Assembly (NCBI RefSeq): GCF_012912005.1
Contig: NZ_JABBEA010000001.1
Coordinates: 1 to 64,000, forward strand
Source of the DNA: Paenibacillus sp. SZ31
Lineage (GTDB): Bacteria > Bacillota > Bacilli > Paenibacillales > Paenibacillaceae
Direction: 5' to 3'
DNA length: 64,000 nucleotides
Positions within the stretch are counted from its first letter, which is position 1. Each line of letters begins with the position of its first letter. The position numbers and the translations under genes are program-made. A model generated the notes under the pieces. The model was given only the letters and a program-made list of their open reading frames with translations. It ran no database searches and was not told the origin of the DNA. Shown one piece after another: positions 1 through 8,189 of the stretch.

Positions 1-198
1 TGAATTTCGTATCGTGTATTCATTTAATATAATTAACCCATCTATTACCATTTAATCAGTTTGAAGACACGCCCTAGGGAAAAAGGTTAAAAAGAACGAA
101 GAAACACCAACCAATATAAAAACAATAAATATGATTATACTCAGCTTCAACAACATCCTCTTCCTTCATTTAAATGTGTCCCATGAATCCCCATAAAA

Positions 199-675
199 TC
201 ACTGCAAAGCTACATATATATCAATCTCATTGCTGGTACTTTCCGGTTGATAACGCTCATCCCAAATTTCAAAATCATAATCTTTGGGTTTAAGTCCGTT
301 CTCACAGATCCACTGTCCATAGACATAATCGTATGTATCACCAATCTCTGACTCAATCCCTCGATGTGTGCACGTCACATATTTGCTGTCAGGGACCTCA
401 TGACTTATCATCTCGGATGGGACATTCTCCAAGCTAGTTACTTCATATCCTATTAGATGTGTAAATTTATCAACCTTTGCGTTGAAATCCTCTTTCATCG
501 GATACATCTGCATCAACATGACGTTGTCATTTTTTCGATGTTGAATTTCATCTTTTCTCTCAACAAGCTTATGATAGTGGCTCTTGCCCAGACCCGATTC
601 GAACTCTTCTATAGTCGCTTCGATTGAGTATCCTACAATGTGAAAAGCAGGCAAAGTGATGACTTTCATTTCCAT
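199..675 (-). CDS. GyrI-like / AraC effector-binding domain protein
   Basis: A protein of about 158 residues resembling the stand-alone small-molecule-binding (GyrI-like, AraC C-terminal effector-binding) family. The N-terminal strand with LPAFHIVGYS, the central YEVTSLENVP segment and the C-terminal FEIWDERY segment are typical of the fold. No DNA-binding domain is present, so a ligand-binding or gyrase-inhibitor-like role is inferred from family only. I chose the ATG at 675 because GGAGGAG lies seven bases upstream; a TTG five codons earlier would overlap that site. It is a single gene with its own downstream space at the window edge. Confidence 0.75.
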   Translation of the reverse strand: MEMKVITLPAFHIVGYSIEATIEEFESGLGKSHYHKLVERKDEIQHRKNDNVMLMQMYPMKEDFNAKVDKFTHLIGYEVTSLENVPSEMISHEVPDSKYVTCTHRGIESEIGDTYDYVYGQWICENGLKPKDYDFEIWDERYQPESTSNEIDIYVALQ

Positions 676-731
676 AAGAATCTCCTCCAATTGATAAACT
701 CAGATCTTAGATTAATTCTCCCTTTCAACAG

Positions 732-777
732 AAAACCCTTCTGCCGCGAAAATCTCTTCGTTCAGCAAAAGGGTTAT
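732..777 (-). terminator. Possible terminator of the sugar ABC operon
   Basis: Inverted repeat with arms AACCCTTTTGC and GCAGAAGGGTT (minus strand), followed by a short TTTCT run. It lies just after the stop of the second permease gene. The T-run is weak and the loop is long, so termination efficiency is uncertain. Confidence 0.45.
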
Positions 778-803
778 ATTATGGGATCACAGTTATAGCA
801 GCT

Positions 804-1694
804 TCACCCCTTCACGGCACTTCCGGCCACACCCTGGATAATATAGTGCTGTCCCACCAGGAAGACGATAATCATTGGAATAATGCCTGCCGTGGCAGCG
901 GCCATCATGCCGTTGTAGTCTACATTGTTCTCCAGAATAAAGTTCTGCAATCCGAGCGGCACGGTGTACAGGTCTTTGTCGATCAGGAACACGAGCGCGT
1001 TCTCATAATCATTCCAGTGCCAAGAGAAGTCGATAATCGCCAGCGTAGCCAGCGCAGGTTTCGCCAAGGGCAGAATCAACCTGAAGAATATACGCAAGTG
1101 TCCAGCACCGTCGATGAACGCCGCTTCCGAAATTTCCGAAGGCACCGACAGGAAGAATTGCCGCAGCATAAACACCCCAAAGATTGTGAACATTCCGGGC
1201 AGGATCAAGGCCCAATGCGTGTTATATATGCCAACCCACTCAAACATCAGAAACTTTGGTACAAAGAGCACCTGCGGAGGCACCATCATCATCGAGAGAT
1301 AGATCAGGAACAATGTCTCCCGACCTTTGAATTGAATCCGTGCGAAGCCATAGGCTGCAAAAGCCGAGAGAAATACAGCTCCGACCGTGCTAATTAGCGA
1401 TATTTTTAACGAGTTCAGATAATACGTCGCAAAGGTATCCGCCCCACTCCAGACCTTGATATGATGCTCCCAGTTCAGGCTGGAGGGTATCCACTGGATG
1501 GGATAGGTGAATACGTCCGCAGGAGATTTGAACGACGTGCTGATCATCCAGATGAACGGCATAATCATCAGTAAGGCAAAACCGGCCATCAGAAGCGTCA
1601 GTATGATTCTCCGAATCTGCGTCAAGGACTCCATGCGGACTTTAGGTGATTGCGGAGCTGTGGGCTTCGCGTTCGAGGTAATTGGTTTCTCCAT
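804..1694 (-). CDS. Carbohydrate ABC transporter permease (MalG/AraQ type)
   Basis: Inner-membrane subunit of a binding-protein-dependent sugar importer, 296 residues with about six membrane segments. The cytoplasmic EAA loop that docks the ATPase is clear (EAAFIDGAGHLRIFFRLILP, about residues 190-210). The C-terminal half ends in the GVAGSAVKG motif usual for this subfamily. It is 18 bases downstream of the partner permease and shares its operon. No ATPase gene lies in the cluster, as is common in Paenibacillus, where one MsmX-like ATPase serves many importers (family knowledge). The substrate cannot be read from the sequence; a plant-derived oligosaccharide is likely from the context. Confidence 0.93.
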   Translation of the reverse strand: MEKPITSNAKPTAPQSPKVRMESLTQIRRIILTLLMAGFALLMIMPFIWMISTSFKSPADVFTYPIQWIPSSLNWEHHIKVWSGADTFATYYLNSLKISLISTVGAVFLSAFAAYGFARIQFKGRETLFLIYLSMMMVPPQVLFVPKFLMFEWVGIYNTHWALILPGMFTIFGVFMLRQFFLSVPSEISEAAFIDGAGHLRIFFRLILPLAKPALATLAIIDFSWHWNDYENALVFLIDKDLYTVPLGLQNFILENNVDYNGMMAAATAGIIPMIIVFLVGQHYIIQGVAGSAVKG

Positions 1695-1712
1695 AACGAT
1701 TCCCTCCCCTCC

Positions 1713-2594
1713 TTAATAGTGAACCCAACGTTTCTGACCGAGCCACTGCAAAACAGTGAAGATCATAATGATGGCAAAGAGTGCCCAGCTTATGGCGGCA
1801 GCGTATCCCATCTCGTAATATCGGAAGGCATTCTGGTAGATAAAAAGCGACAGCACGGTTGTACTGTTCCCCGGTCCACCTTGAGTAATTGCCTGGATAA
1901 TACCAAAGTTCTTGATGGTCATAATCAGCCCGGTAATTAGCAGTAAAAAGGTCGTGGGACTCACAAGCGGCCAGATCACTTGGCGTATCGTCTGCCAGGG
2001 ACGGGCTCCATCAATCCGTGCAGCCTCAACCAATTCCTCCGGAATTTCCTGCAAAGCGGCCAGATAAATAATCATGTTGTAACCCAGCATGAACCAGATC
2101 CAGATGATATCAATTGCATACATGGACCACTCCGTTGTTGATAACCAGCCCGGTGGATTCGTAATACCGATTCCCCGCAAGAAACCGTTAATCGGCCCCG
2201 ACGTTGGCTGGAACAGCAGCATCCAGACAAAGGCGATGGCAACACCGCTGGTGATATAGGGCATGAAATAGAGGGCACGCAACGTTTTTTGCCAGTACAC
2301 GGACTTGTTCAGCGCCACGGCCACGATAAAAGCCAACCCCATCGATACCGGAACCGCTAACAGAAATACAAATGTATTTCGCAGCGCCACCCCAAACAGA
2401 TCATCATTCAACATTCTGCGGATATTGTCCAGTCCGACGAAATTCGTCTCTGGGCTCATGAATTTGTAATCAGTGAACATGAGATAGAACGAATAGACAG
2501 CCGGTATAATAAAAAACAACAGCACACCAATCATATTGGGCCCAATAAACAGATACCCGAGCCTGCTCTGCCGTTTCATCCAGGATTTATGCAT
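1713..2594 (-). CDS. Sugar ABC transporter permease (MalF/UgpA type)
   Basis: Second membrane subunit of the importer, about 293 residues. The N-terminus begins with a charged stretch and then YLFIGPNMIGVLLFFIIPAV as the first membrane helix. The EAA loop VEAARIDGARPWQTIRQVIW is present near residue 190. The ATG at 2594 follows GGGGAG; an in-frame GTG at 2606 is possible but would overlap the ribosome site. It lies between the binding-protein gene, from which it is separated by a terminator-like hairpin, and the second permease. Transcription is probably partly attenuated after the binding-protein gene, giving more binding protein than permease (inference). Confidence 0.93.
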   Translation of the reverse strand: MHKSWMKRQSRLGYLFIGPNMIGVLLFFIIPAVYSFYLMFTDYKFMSPETNFVGLDNIRRMLNDDLFGVALRNTFVFLLAVPVSMGLAFIVAVALNKSVYWQKTLRALYFMPYITSGVAIAFVWMLLFQPTSGPINGFLRGIGITNPPGWLSTTEWSMYAIDIIWIWFMLGYNMIIYLAALQEIPEELVEAARIDGARPWQTIRQVIWPLVSPTTFLLLITGLIMTIKNFGIIQAITQGGPGNSTTVLSLFIYQNAFRYYEMGYAAAISWALFAIIMIFTVLQWLGQKRWVHY

Positions 2595-2814
2595 ATGCTC
2601 CCCCACTCCTTAACATCTGTTCTGGAATTAAGCATAACAAGATGTCCTCTAACATTTAAGGAACATAACCCTGTACCTGATATCACAGATATATGTATTT
2701 CGGCAGTGTCTTTGGGGAGGGAAGCAACATGGAATTGTTCTATTTCCTTTAAGCCCGGAAAGCCCTAGCTAATGCCATACATCTAATTCTCTATTGAACT
2801 ATTACTTATATAGA

Positions 2815-2845
2815 AAAAACCGCCCCATTGGGACGGCCTTTGGAC
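2815..2845 (-). terminator. Intra-operon terminator after the sugar-binding protein gene
   Basis: On the minus strand the stem CCGTCCC/GGGCGG with loop AATG is followed by TTTTTTCT. It sits between the binding-protein gene and the permease genes and fits partial termination that raises the binding protein to permease ratio. Confidence 0.8.
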
Positions 2846-2861
2846 TCAGTGCATTCGCATT

Positions 2862-4178
2862 CTATTGATTCTGCTTCAGCCAGTCATTATGGCGTTTGAC
2901 CATGTTCTGAACCGTAACTTCAGCAGTCTGGTTACCAAGGAAGAACTTTTCGTACTCCTGTGCACGCAAATCAACCACCTCTTGCGCAATGCTGCGAACA
3001 AACGTAGGTGTCTCATCACCGTACAACACGAATTCCAGTGACTCTTTGTCATAGGAATCGGCATAATCACCTAGCAGATGATCAATGGCAGTCTGTTGGT
3101 CAACCGCATTCGAGGAAGGTAGACGTCCACCAGCAGCCATCGGCATCATTCCTCCATCGGCGTACCATTTCAGGAACTCCCATGCAGCTTCTTTATTTTT
3201 CGACTTGGAATTGATCGCAATAAAGTCACCAAGTCCTCCACTCTTCACCATATCTGCTTCTTGTGCAGCCAGTCTCGGTACAGGGGCAAAGGCGATTTTC
3301 CAATCCCGCGGGAACTCGGTCATATTGTTTGATGTGCGGATCAGCCATTCACCGATATTAATCATGGCAGACTCACCGCCGAGGAACATGTTCTCCACCG
3401 GCATTTTGGAAGTCAACTGCTCGCCAAGTGGTGGCGTAGTTGCATCCTCCTTCATCATTCCGTTCAATGTCTCCATCCATTTTGTGACGAGCGGATCATC
3501 GAGGTTGGAAGTACCATCTGCCTTAACATAGCCATTCTTCACCAGAACGGAATCGAGCGGGTCTACATAGGAAGCGGTATGCTGCACCAATCCGTATTTG
3601 AAGCCAGCCGTCTTCAGCTTGAGTGCATATTCACGGGCTTCATCCCAAGTCCAGGCTGTCGGTACGCTCAGCCCCGCTTGATCAAGCGCTTTCATATTTA
3701 AGGCGAAGAAAGCAGCATTTTTCTTGGTCGGCATTCCGTAGTATTTTCCGTCCACTTTCCAGGAAGCCGCATCTTCACCCATTTTCTCATCAATGTTGTA
3801 GTCCGTGAATTCGCCCAGATCCAGTGCTGTTCCACCCTTGATACGTTTATCCAGATTCGTGAGGGTGTAGTTGACATATAAATCAACGTTCTGCCCAGTG
3901 GACAGCGCCGTATCCAGCTTCAGGTTGCCATCATCGTCATTCACAAACCGTACATATTCCACCTGAATATCAGGATTCTCCGCATTCCAGGTATCCACCA
4001 CTTCCTGTGGACCATTCTCGGGCGGCACGGCGCCCCACATGGTGAGCTTCACTTTCCCACCTGCCGCTCCACCTCCGTTATCTCCACCGTTCGTCTCATT
4101 TTTACCTACACAGCCGGCAAGCAAGCTCAGCATCAGCGCACCTACGATTAACCCGGTTAATCCTTTTTTGATTCTCAT
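2862..4178 (-). CDS. Extracellular sugar-binding lipoprotein of ABC importer
   Basis: Solute-binding protein of family 1, 438 residues. The signal peptide MRIKKGLTGLIVGALMLSLL ends in the lipobox LAGC, so the mature protein should be lipid-anchored on the outer face of the membrane. A low-complexity Gly/Asn linker (about residues 30-42) precedes the fold, which starts with VKLTMWGAVPPENG. The length and the ESAMINIGEWLI segment match oligosaccharide-binding proteins. GGGAGG lies upstream of the ATG. It is first in the importer operon, directly next to the YesMN-type regulators, which suggests that the sensor controls it. Ligand unknown. Confidence 0.93.
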   Translation of the reverse strand: MRIKKGLTGLIVGALMLSLLAGCVGKNETNGGDNGGGAAGGKVKLTMWGAVPPENGPQEVVDTWNAENPDIQVEYVRFVNDDDGNLKLDTALSTGQNVDLYVNYTLTNLDKRIKGGTALDLGEFTDYNIDEKMGEDAASWKVDGKYYGMPTKKNAAFFALNMKALDQAGLSVPTAWTWDEAREYALKLKTAGFKYGLVQHTASYVDPLDSVLVKNGYVKADGTSNLDDPLVTKWMETLNGMMKEDATTPPLGEQLTSKMPVENMFLGGESAMINIGEWLIRTSNNMTEFPRDWKIAFAPVPRLAAQEADMVKSGGLGDFIAINSKSKNKEAAWEFLKWYADGGMMPMAAGGRLPSSNAVDQQTAIDHLLGDYADSYDKESLEFVLYGDETPTFVRSIAQEVVDLRAQEYEKFFLGNQTAEVTVQNMVKRHNDWLKQNQ

Positions 4179-4346
4179 CTGGTCACATGACCTCCCTGAA
4201 TTGAAGTGTACCTTCCGTTACATCGTAGCAGGGACCTTGCTGGGTTCATAAGATACATATCCATGATTCGGATTGAACAAAAATACGGATTTACTTGTGC
4301 TTGCCTGAGTACTTGGTACACATATTCCTTCTACTCATCCTGTGAG

Positions 4347-5198
4347 TCACGAGCGATGGCGATACTGACTGGGCGTGCAACCGGTCCAACGCTTGAATAT
4401 TTTGATGAAATAATTATCACTTCCGAACCCTACCCGATAACCAATCTCCTGTACAGGAAGATCCGTCTCGCGCAAGTATTCAGCCGCTTTCTCCATCCGT
4501 ACCCCGTGCAAGTAATGAATGAGGGTATGGCCCGTTTTCTTTTTAAACAAAGCACTCACATAATTCTCGCCCATCATCACATATCGTGACATGGATTTGA
4601 CGGTAATGTCCTGGTCGTAATGCTGTCCAATGTACTCAATTATTTTGCTAATCTCCGGATGCTTCACAACCAGCTCACGAACAGGTGTGAACGGAAGATC
4701 CGTCTCAGACGCGGGCGCAGAAGAGACCATCAGTGAAGTAGGCGAATCAGGCGTTGATGTGATTAGCGGAGGTGGAGATGGCACTCCATGATGGTCTGCA
4801 TCCGTTCGAACTTCCGTCGAAGTACCAAGTTCCGCACTTACTTTACGCAAGGTATCGCGCAGTGAATTCACACTCATGGACAGCTTCAGAATATAATTGG
4901 AAGCCCCGTATTCCATTGCACGGCGTACATATTCGAACTCCCCCATACAGGTGAGCATCACAAATTTGGTCTTCAGCCCGGCCTGACGAGTCTGTTTGAG
5001 TAATTCCAGACCGTCCATACCCGGCATAACAATATCAGTCAGCACCAGATCCGGTGTATCCTGAATGATCATCGCCAGCGCTTCGGTCCCATTACCGGAT
5101 TCTCCGATGACCGTGAAGCCCAGCTCCTCCCAGGAAATAATCTCTCGCACCGATTCTCGTACGAATACCTCATCCTCTACAAGTAGTACCTTCCACAT
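4347..5198 (-). CDS. Response regulator with AraC-type DNA-binding domain (YesN-like)
   Basis: Cytoplasmic two-component regulator of about 283 residues. The receiver domain occupies residues 1-120 with the acidic pocket (VEDE) and phospho-acceptor Asp55 in LTDIVMPGMDG. A Pro/Ser-rich linker (about 130-175) leads to two AraC helix-turn-helix motifs (about 185-283), with the typical VGFGSDNYFIKIFKRWTG signature. I chose the ATG at 5198 before WKVLLVEDE because GAGGGG precedes it; upstream codons run into a palindrome. It is transcribed with the sensor kinase and likely activates the neighbouring importer operon. Confidence 0.92.
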   Translation of the reverse strand: MWKVLLVEDEVFVRESVREIISWEELGFTVIGESGNGTEALAMIIQDTPDLVLTDIVMPGMDGLELLKQTRQAGLKTKFVMLTCMGEFEYVRRAMEYGASNYILKLSMSVNSLRDTLRKVSAELGTSTEVRTDADHHGVPSPPPLITSTPDSPTSLMVSSAPASETDLPFTPVRELVVKHPEISKIIEYIGQHYDQDITVKSMSRYVMMGENYVSALFKKKTGHTLIHYLHGVRMEKAAEYLRETDLPVQEIGYRVGFGSDNYFIKIFKRWTGCTPSQYRHRS

Positions 5199-5225
5199 TC
5201 CAGATTCCCCTCTCCAGTCGTCCGC

Positions 5226-5267
5226 GACGTGTCTGAAAACTCCGAAGCGCGAGTTTTCAGACACGTC
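5226..5267. repeat. Perfect 17-bp inverted repeat between sensor and regulator genes
   Basis: Arms GACGTGTCTGAAAACTC and GAGTTTTCAGACACGTC flank an 8-base loop. It fills most of the gap between the sensor kinase stop and the response regulator start. No T-run follows, so it is not a standard terminator. It could form a very stable intercistronic mRNA hairpin or serve as a protein-binding palindrome. Confidence 0.9.
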
Positions 5268-5268
5268 T

Positions 5269-7089
5269 CTAGTCAGACCGCTTCTGTACGTAAGGCGTCG
5301 ACAACAAAAAAGGAATGCTGAACCTCACTAATGTCCCTGGTTGATTATCCATTATTTCAAGTTTACTTTGACCTTTGAACAATAACCTCAATCGTTCCCT
5401 GAGGTTAGACAGGCCGATCCCCGGACGCGTCCGGGTGACCTGCAGACGCCGGGATTCCTCCATTCCGATTCCGTTGTCTGCCACCTCCAGCATCAGTGTT
5501 CCTGTGTCTTGCCTATAAATGCTGATACGGATCTGACCAAGCTGCTCCTGTGGTCCGACACCGTGGTGAATGGCATTCTCCACCAGTGGCTGCAAGCTCA
5601 GCTTGGGCACCAGCGCATACTCCAGCTTATCGTCAAATTCACAAGTCACCTCGAAGCTGTCCCGATAACGAATCCGTTGGATATGAAGGTAGGCTTGAAC
5701 CAACTCGATCTCATCCTTCAGGTACACCAATTCGACCTGTGAATTCAGGCTGACTTCCAGCAATTTTCCCAGGGAAACACACATCTCTGAGATTTCTTCA
5801 TTTCCACTGCGGATCGCACTCCATTTCATTGTATTCAACGTGTTCAGGAGAAAGTGCGGATTCATCTGAGCCAAGAGCATATGAAAATGTACCGCTTCCT
5901 TCTGCCGTTCCTCCGTCTTGAGTCTGTTGATCATCTGATTGGCATCATCCAGCATCGTATTAAACGTACGTGTCAGTTCCAGCACTTCGCCACGGCTGTG
6001 GCCTTCAGGAATACGAATCTTGAGGTTTTTGCGGACGACATCCTTCATCTGTTTCTGTAAATGCGATAAAGGGCGCGTAAACGTCGCCGAGATCATAAAA
6101 GCCATCAGCACAAATGCGCCTGTGAAACCAAAAAAGGTCAAAAAGTAACGCTGCTTAAGCTCGGATATCTCTGTAAACAGGATGGACAGCGGAATGCGAT
6201 TCACCATATACCAGTCCAGTGATTCAATGTACACGTAGTTAATAAGCGTATCAGAGGCTGCATCAGTCAGATAAGCCTGTGCCGGATGAAGAGCTATTTC
6301 ACGCGTAACCTCTGGGGAAAGCGCCGCTGTTTTGGATGAACGGGCAATGGTCTCTCCGCTACCTGTAATCAAAAAGTACTCCCGGTTACTCTGTGAATCC
6401 TTCAGCATCGTTTGGAACCAGTAGGAGTAATCAATGCTGATCCGAGCCAGTCCGTACCGCTTGCCGCCGCTATCTTTCATGTAGGCATACAGCGACAACA
6501 GATACGGGCTGGAGGACAACTCTCTGAGCACGTGGTTGGTATCCCGGGCATCCCAGCGATAAAAGAGTTCTTCTGGTTGAAGCGGGTGCGAATCTGCACC
6601 CGTTTTTGAGATAGTTATTTCTCCAAGACGCTCGCGGAATTGCTCCAAATAGGGGCCATAAGCCAGTGCTTTTTTGGGCAAATACGAAGTGTAAACGCTA
6701 TCATAAAAATCCAGCAAGGTAAAGTACACCGAAGGATTGTATAGAAAGAAACTGTTGTTGATCATCTTGAACTTTTCTTCCACCAGCGACTTGTTCTCAA
6801 GCGGAGTACGACTGTCCGGGGAGGTGAGCACACTTCTTACCGCAGAATCCTGTTCCAGAAAAATGAGCGTTTTGAAGGCAATACTCATCTGATCCTCCAG
6901 AGAGCGGTACATCTGCACCAGCTGCTCATGACTCTGTTCACTGATTTTCTGCTCGACCAGGGATTCAATCTGCTGATAATTGTAGACATTCAATGCACTG
7001 AACGGCAAGAGAATCAACACCACAAATGCACCGAACAGACGGTACCTGAGCCGCTGTGGCAACCAACTCTTCCAGTTTGGCTTCTTCAT
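5269..7089 (-). CDS. Sensor histidine kinase (YesM-like)
   Basis: Membrane sensor of 606 residues. The first membrane helix is near residues 17-35, followed by a large extracytoplasmic sensor region (about 36-300, Cache-like by position), a second helix near 305-325 (FFGFTGAFVLMAFMISATF), a HAMP segment (about 325-380) and a His-kinase domain. The phosphorylated His lies in the QMNPHFLLNTL box. The ATPase domain shows NAIHHG (N box) and DNGIGM (G1 box). The PHF-type H box defines the LytS/YesM family. It is followed by its response regulator after a strong palindrome and most likely senses an extracellular carbohydrate. Confidence 0.93.
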   Translation of the reverse strand: MKKPNWKSWLPQRLRYRLFGAFVVLILLPFSALNVYNYQQIESLVEQKISEQSHEQLVQMYRSLEDQMSIAFKTLIFLEQDSAVRSVLTSPDSRTPLENKSLVEEKFKMINNSFFLYNPSVYFTLLDFYDSVYTSYLPKKALAYGPYLEQFRERLGEITISKTGADSHPLQPEELFYRWDARDTNHVLRELSSSPYLLSLYAYMKDSGGKRYGLARISIDYSYWFQTMLKDSQSNREYFLITGSGETIARSSKTAALSPEVTREIALHPAQAYLTDAASDTLINYVYIESLDWYMVNRIPLSILFTEISELKQRYFLTFFGFTGAFVLMAFMISATFTRPLSHLQKQMKDVVRKNLKIRIPEGHSRGEVLELTRTFNTMLDDANQMINRLKTEERQKEAVHFHMLLAQMNPHFLLNTLNTMKWSAIRSGNEEISEMCVSLGKLLEVSLNSQVELVYLKDEIELVQAYLHIQRIRYRDSFEVTCEFDDKLEYALVPKLSLQPLVENAIHHGVGPQEQLGQIRISIYRQDTGTLMLEVADNGIGMEESRRLQVTRTRPGIGLSNLRERLRLLFKGQSKLEIMDNQPGTLVRFSIPFLLSTPYVQKRSD

Positions 7090-7124
7090 TCCTTTGCTCT
7101 CGCTCCCCTACAATTAATCACCCC

Positions 7125-7133
7125 ATTATAGCA
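7125..7133 (-). promoter_or_regulatory. Extended -10 promoter candidate for the two-component operon
   Basis: The minus strand reads TGCTATAAT, a perfect TATAAT box with an upstream TGn extension, 36 bases before the sensor kinase start. No good -35 hexamer was seen, which fits an extended -10 promoter. Confidence 0.5.
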
Positions 7134-7276
7134 CCTGCCTGCCATTTACAGCCGGAGTCGAATGATTTGCATGGATTTGTGATATTCATTGTCTGCACTC
7201 AAGAGAAATGCACAGATATGTTCTATTGGTGTAAGACATAAATGGATGGAGAGGATGGATGGTCGGGACCCTTATC

Positions 7277-8044
7277 TCACACTTGATGTCGTCTCCGATA
7301 CTCCGAGGGGCTGATTCCCAAGGTGGACGAGAATACGCGGCTCAGATAAAATCCGTTCTCATACCCACATCTCTCGGCGATCTGCGTAAGGGTGAGACGG
7401 CTATCTGCCAGCAAGGCTTTTGCCTTTTTGAGACGGATCGCTTTCAGATAATCGGATGGTGTTTCTTGAAAAGCCTCCCGGAACCTTCGGGTGAGCTGGA
7501 CTGGACTCAACGCCAGACGCTCGGCCAATGCTCGGAGACTGACCGCCTCTCCTGCCCACTCCTCTAACAAAACGGCCGCTTCAGACATGAGAGCATCTTC
7601 GGTAAACTTTCGTTCCATCAGCCTACTCTGTCTGCGCTCCCATTGATACAATTGCCACAAATCCATCATCAGATGGGTTTTCCACCCTGTTGTATCCCCA
7701 TCGTTGTCCTCACTCGCCTGACGCAGATAAGCATATGTTGAAGTTAGCCGCTTCGTATCATTAATCTGTGATTTGCCGATTGGCGGTAGAAGACACTCAT
7801 GCTCTGCAGCGTCACAACTGAACTGCATATAGTGAAACGTTAGCGGGGTTATCGTCTCTCTGCGAAAAGGCACTTGGGGTGGACACAACACCAAATCAGC
7901 GAAACCCGCCTCTCCGGTCTGCCCCCCAATCTCGTAACGGAATACGCCCTCTTCAACAGCAAAGACCACCCAAGCGTTGTAGATATCTTCTGCCAGAGCA
8001 AATTCAGCTTTCTTCTTCCAGTAGATGTGATTAAGGAGGTCCAT
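7277..8044 (-). CDS. AraC family transcriptional regulator
   Basis: A protein of 255 residues. The N-terminal half is a cupin-type ligand-binding region (about 1-140). The C-terminal 100 residues hold two helix-turn-helix motifs: SLRALAERLALSPVQLTRRF, and LTQIAERCGYENGFYLSRVF with the family signature. The ATG at 8044 follows GGCAGGTG; the reading frame runs further upstream, but those codons lie in the AT-rich divergent promoter region. It is transcribed away from the FAD oxidoreductase gene, the usual arrangement for an AraC regulator and its target. The effector is probably a sugar (inference). Confidence 0.9.
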   Translation of the reverse strand: MDLLNHIYWKKKAEFALAEDIYNAWVVFAVEEGVFRYEIGGQTGEAGFADLVLCPPQVPFRRETITPLTFHYMQFSCDAAEHECLLPPIGKSQINDTKRLTSTYAYLRQASEDNDGDTTGWKTHLMMDLWQLYQWERRQSRLMERKFTEDALMSEAAVLLEEWAGEAVSLRALAERLALSPVQLTRRFREAFQETPSDYLKAIRLKKAKALLADSRLTLTQIAERCGYENGFYLSRVFSSTLGISPSEYRRRHQV

Positions 8045-8100
8045 GACACACCTGCCTTCGTTGTGAAATAAAGTATATGCTCGATGATAATATAGTGTAT

Positions 8101-8128
8101 TTGAAAAGTAAATATATAGAACTATTAT
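8101..8128 (+). promoter_or_regulatory. Candidate sigma-A promoter for the FAD oxidoreductase
   Basis: TTGAAA and TATTAT are separated by 16 bases, 62 bases upstream of the oxidoreductase start, in the divergent region shared with the AraC gene. Confidence 0.4.
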
Positions 8129-8189
8129 GAAATTATAGATATGAAATGTGAGCTTAAGCTCCTTAACATTCAATGAGAGAGGTGTTCAT

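Noticed and set aside
1..198. Possible gene end at the window start
   Set aside because: AT-rich sequence with stops in all frames; nothing recognised.
846..1397. Long plus-strand frame opposite the permease gene (and similar frames opposite hrpB, essC and the FAD gene)
   Set aside because: Shadow frames of well-supported genes; no ribosome sites and no plausible products.
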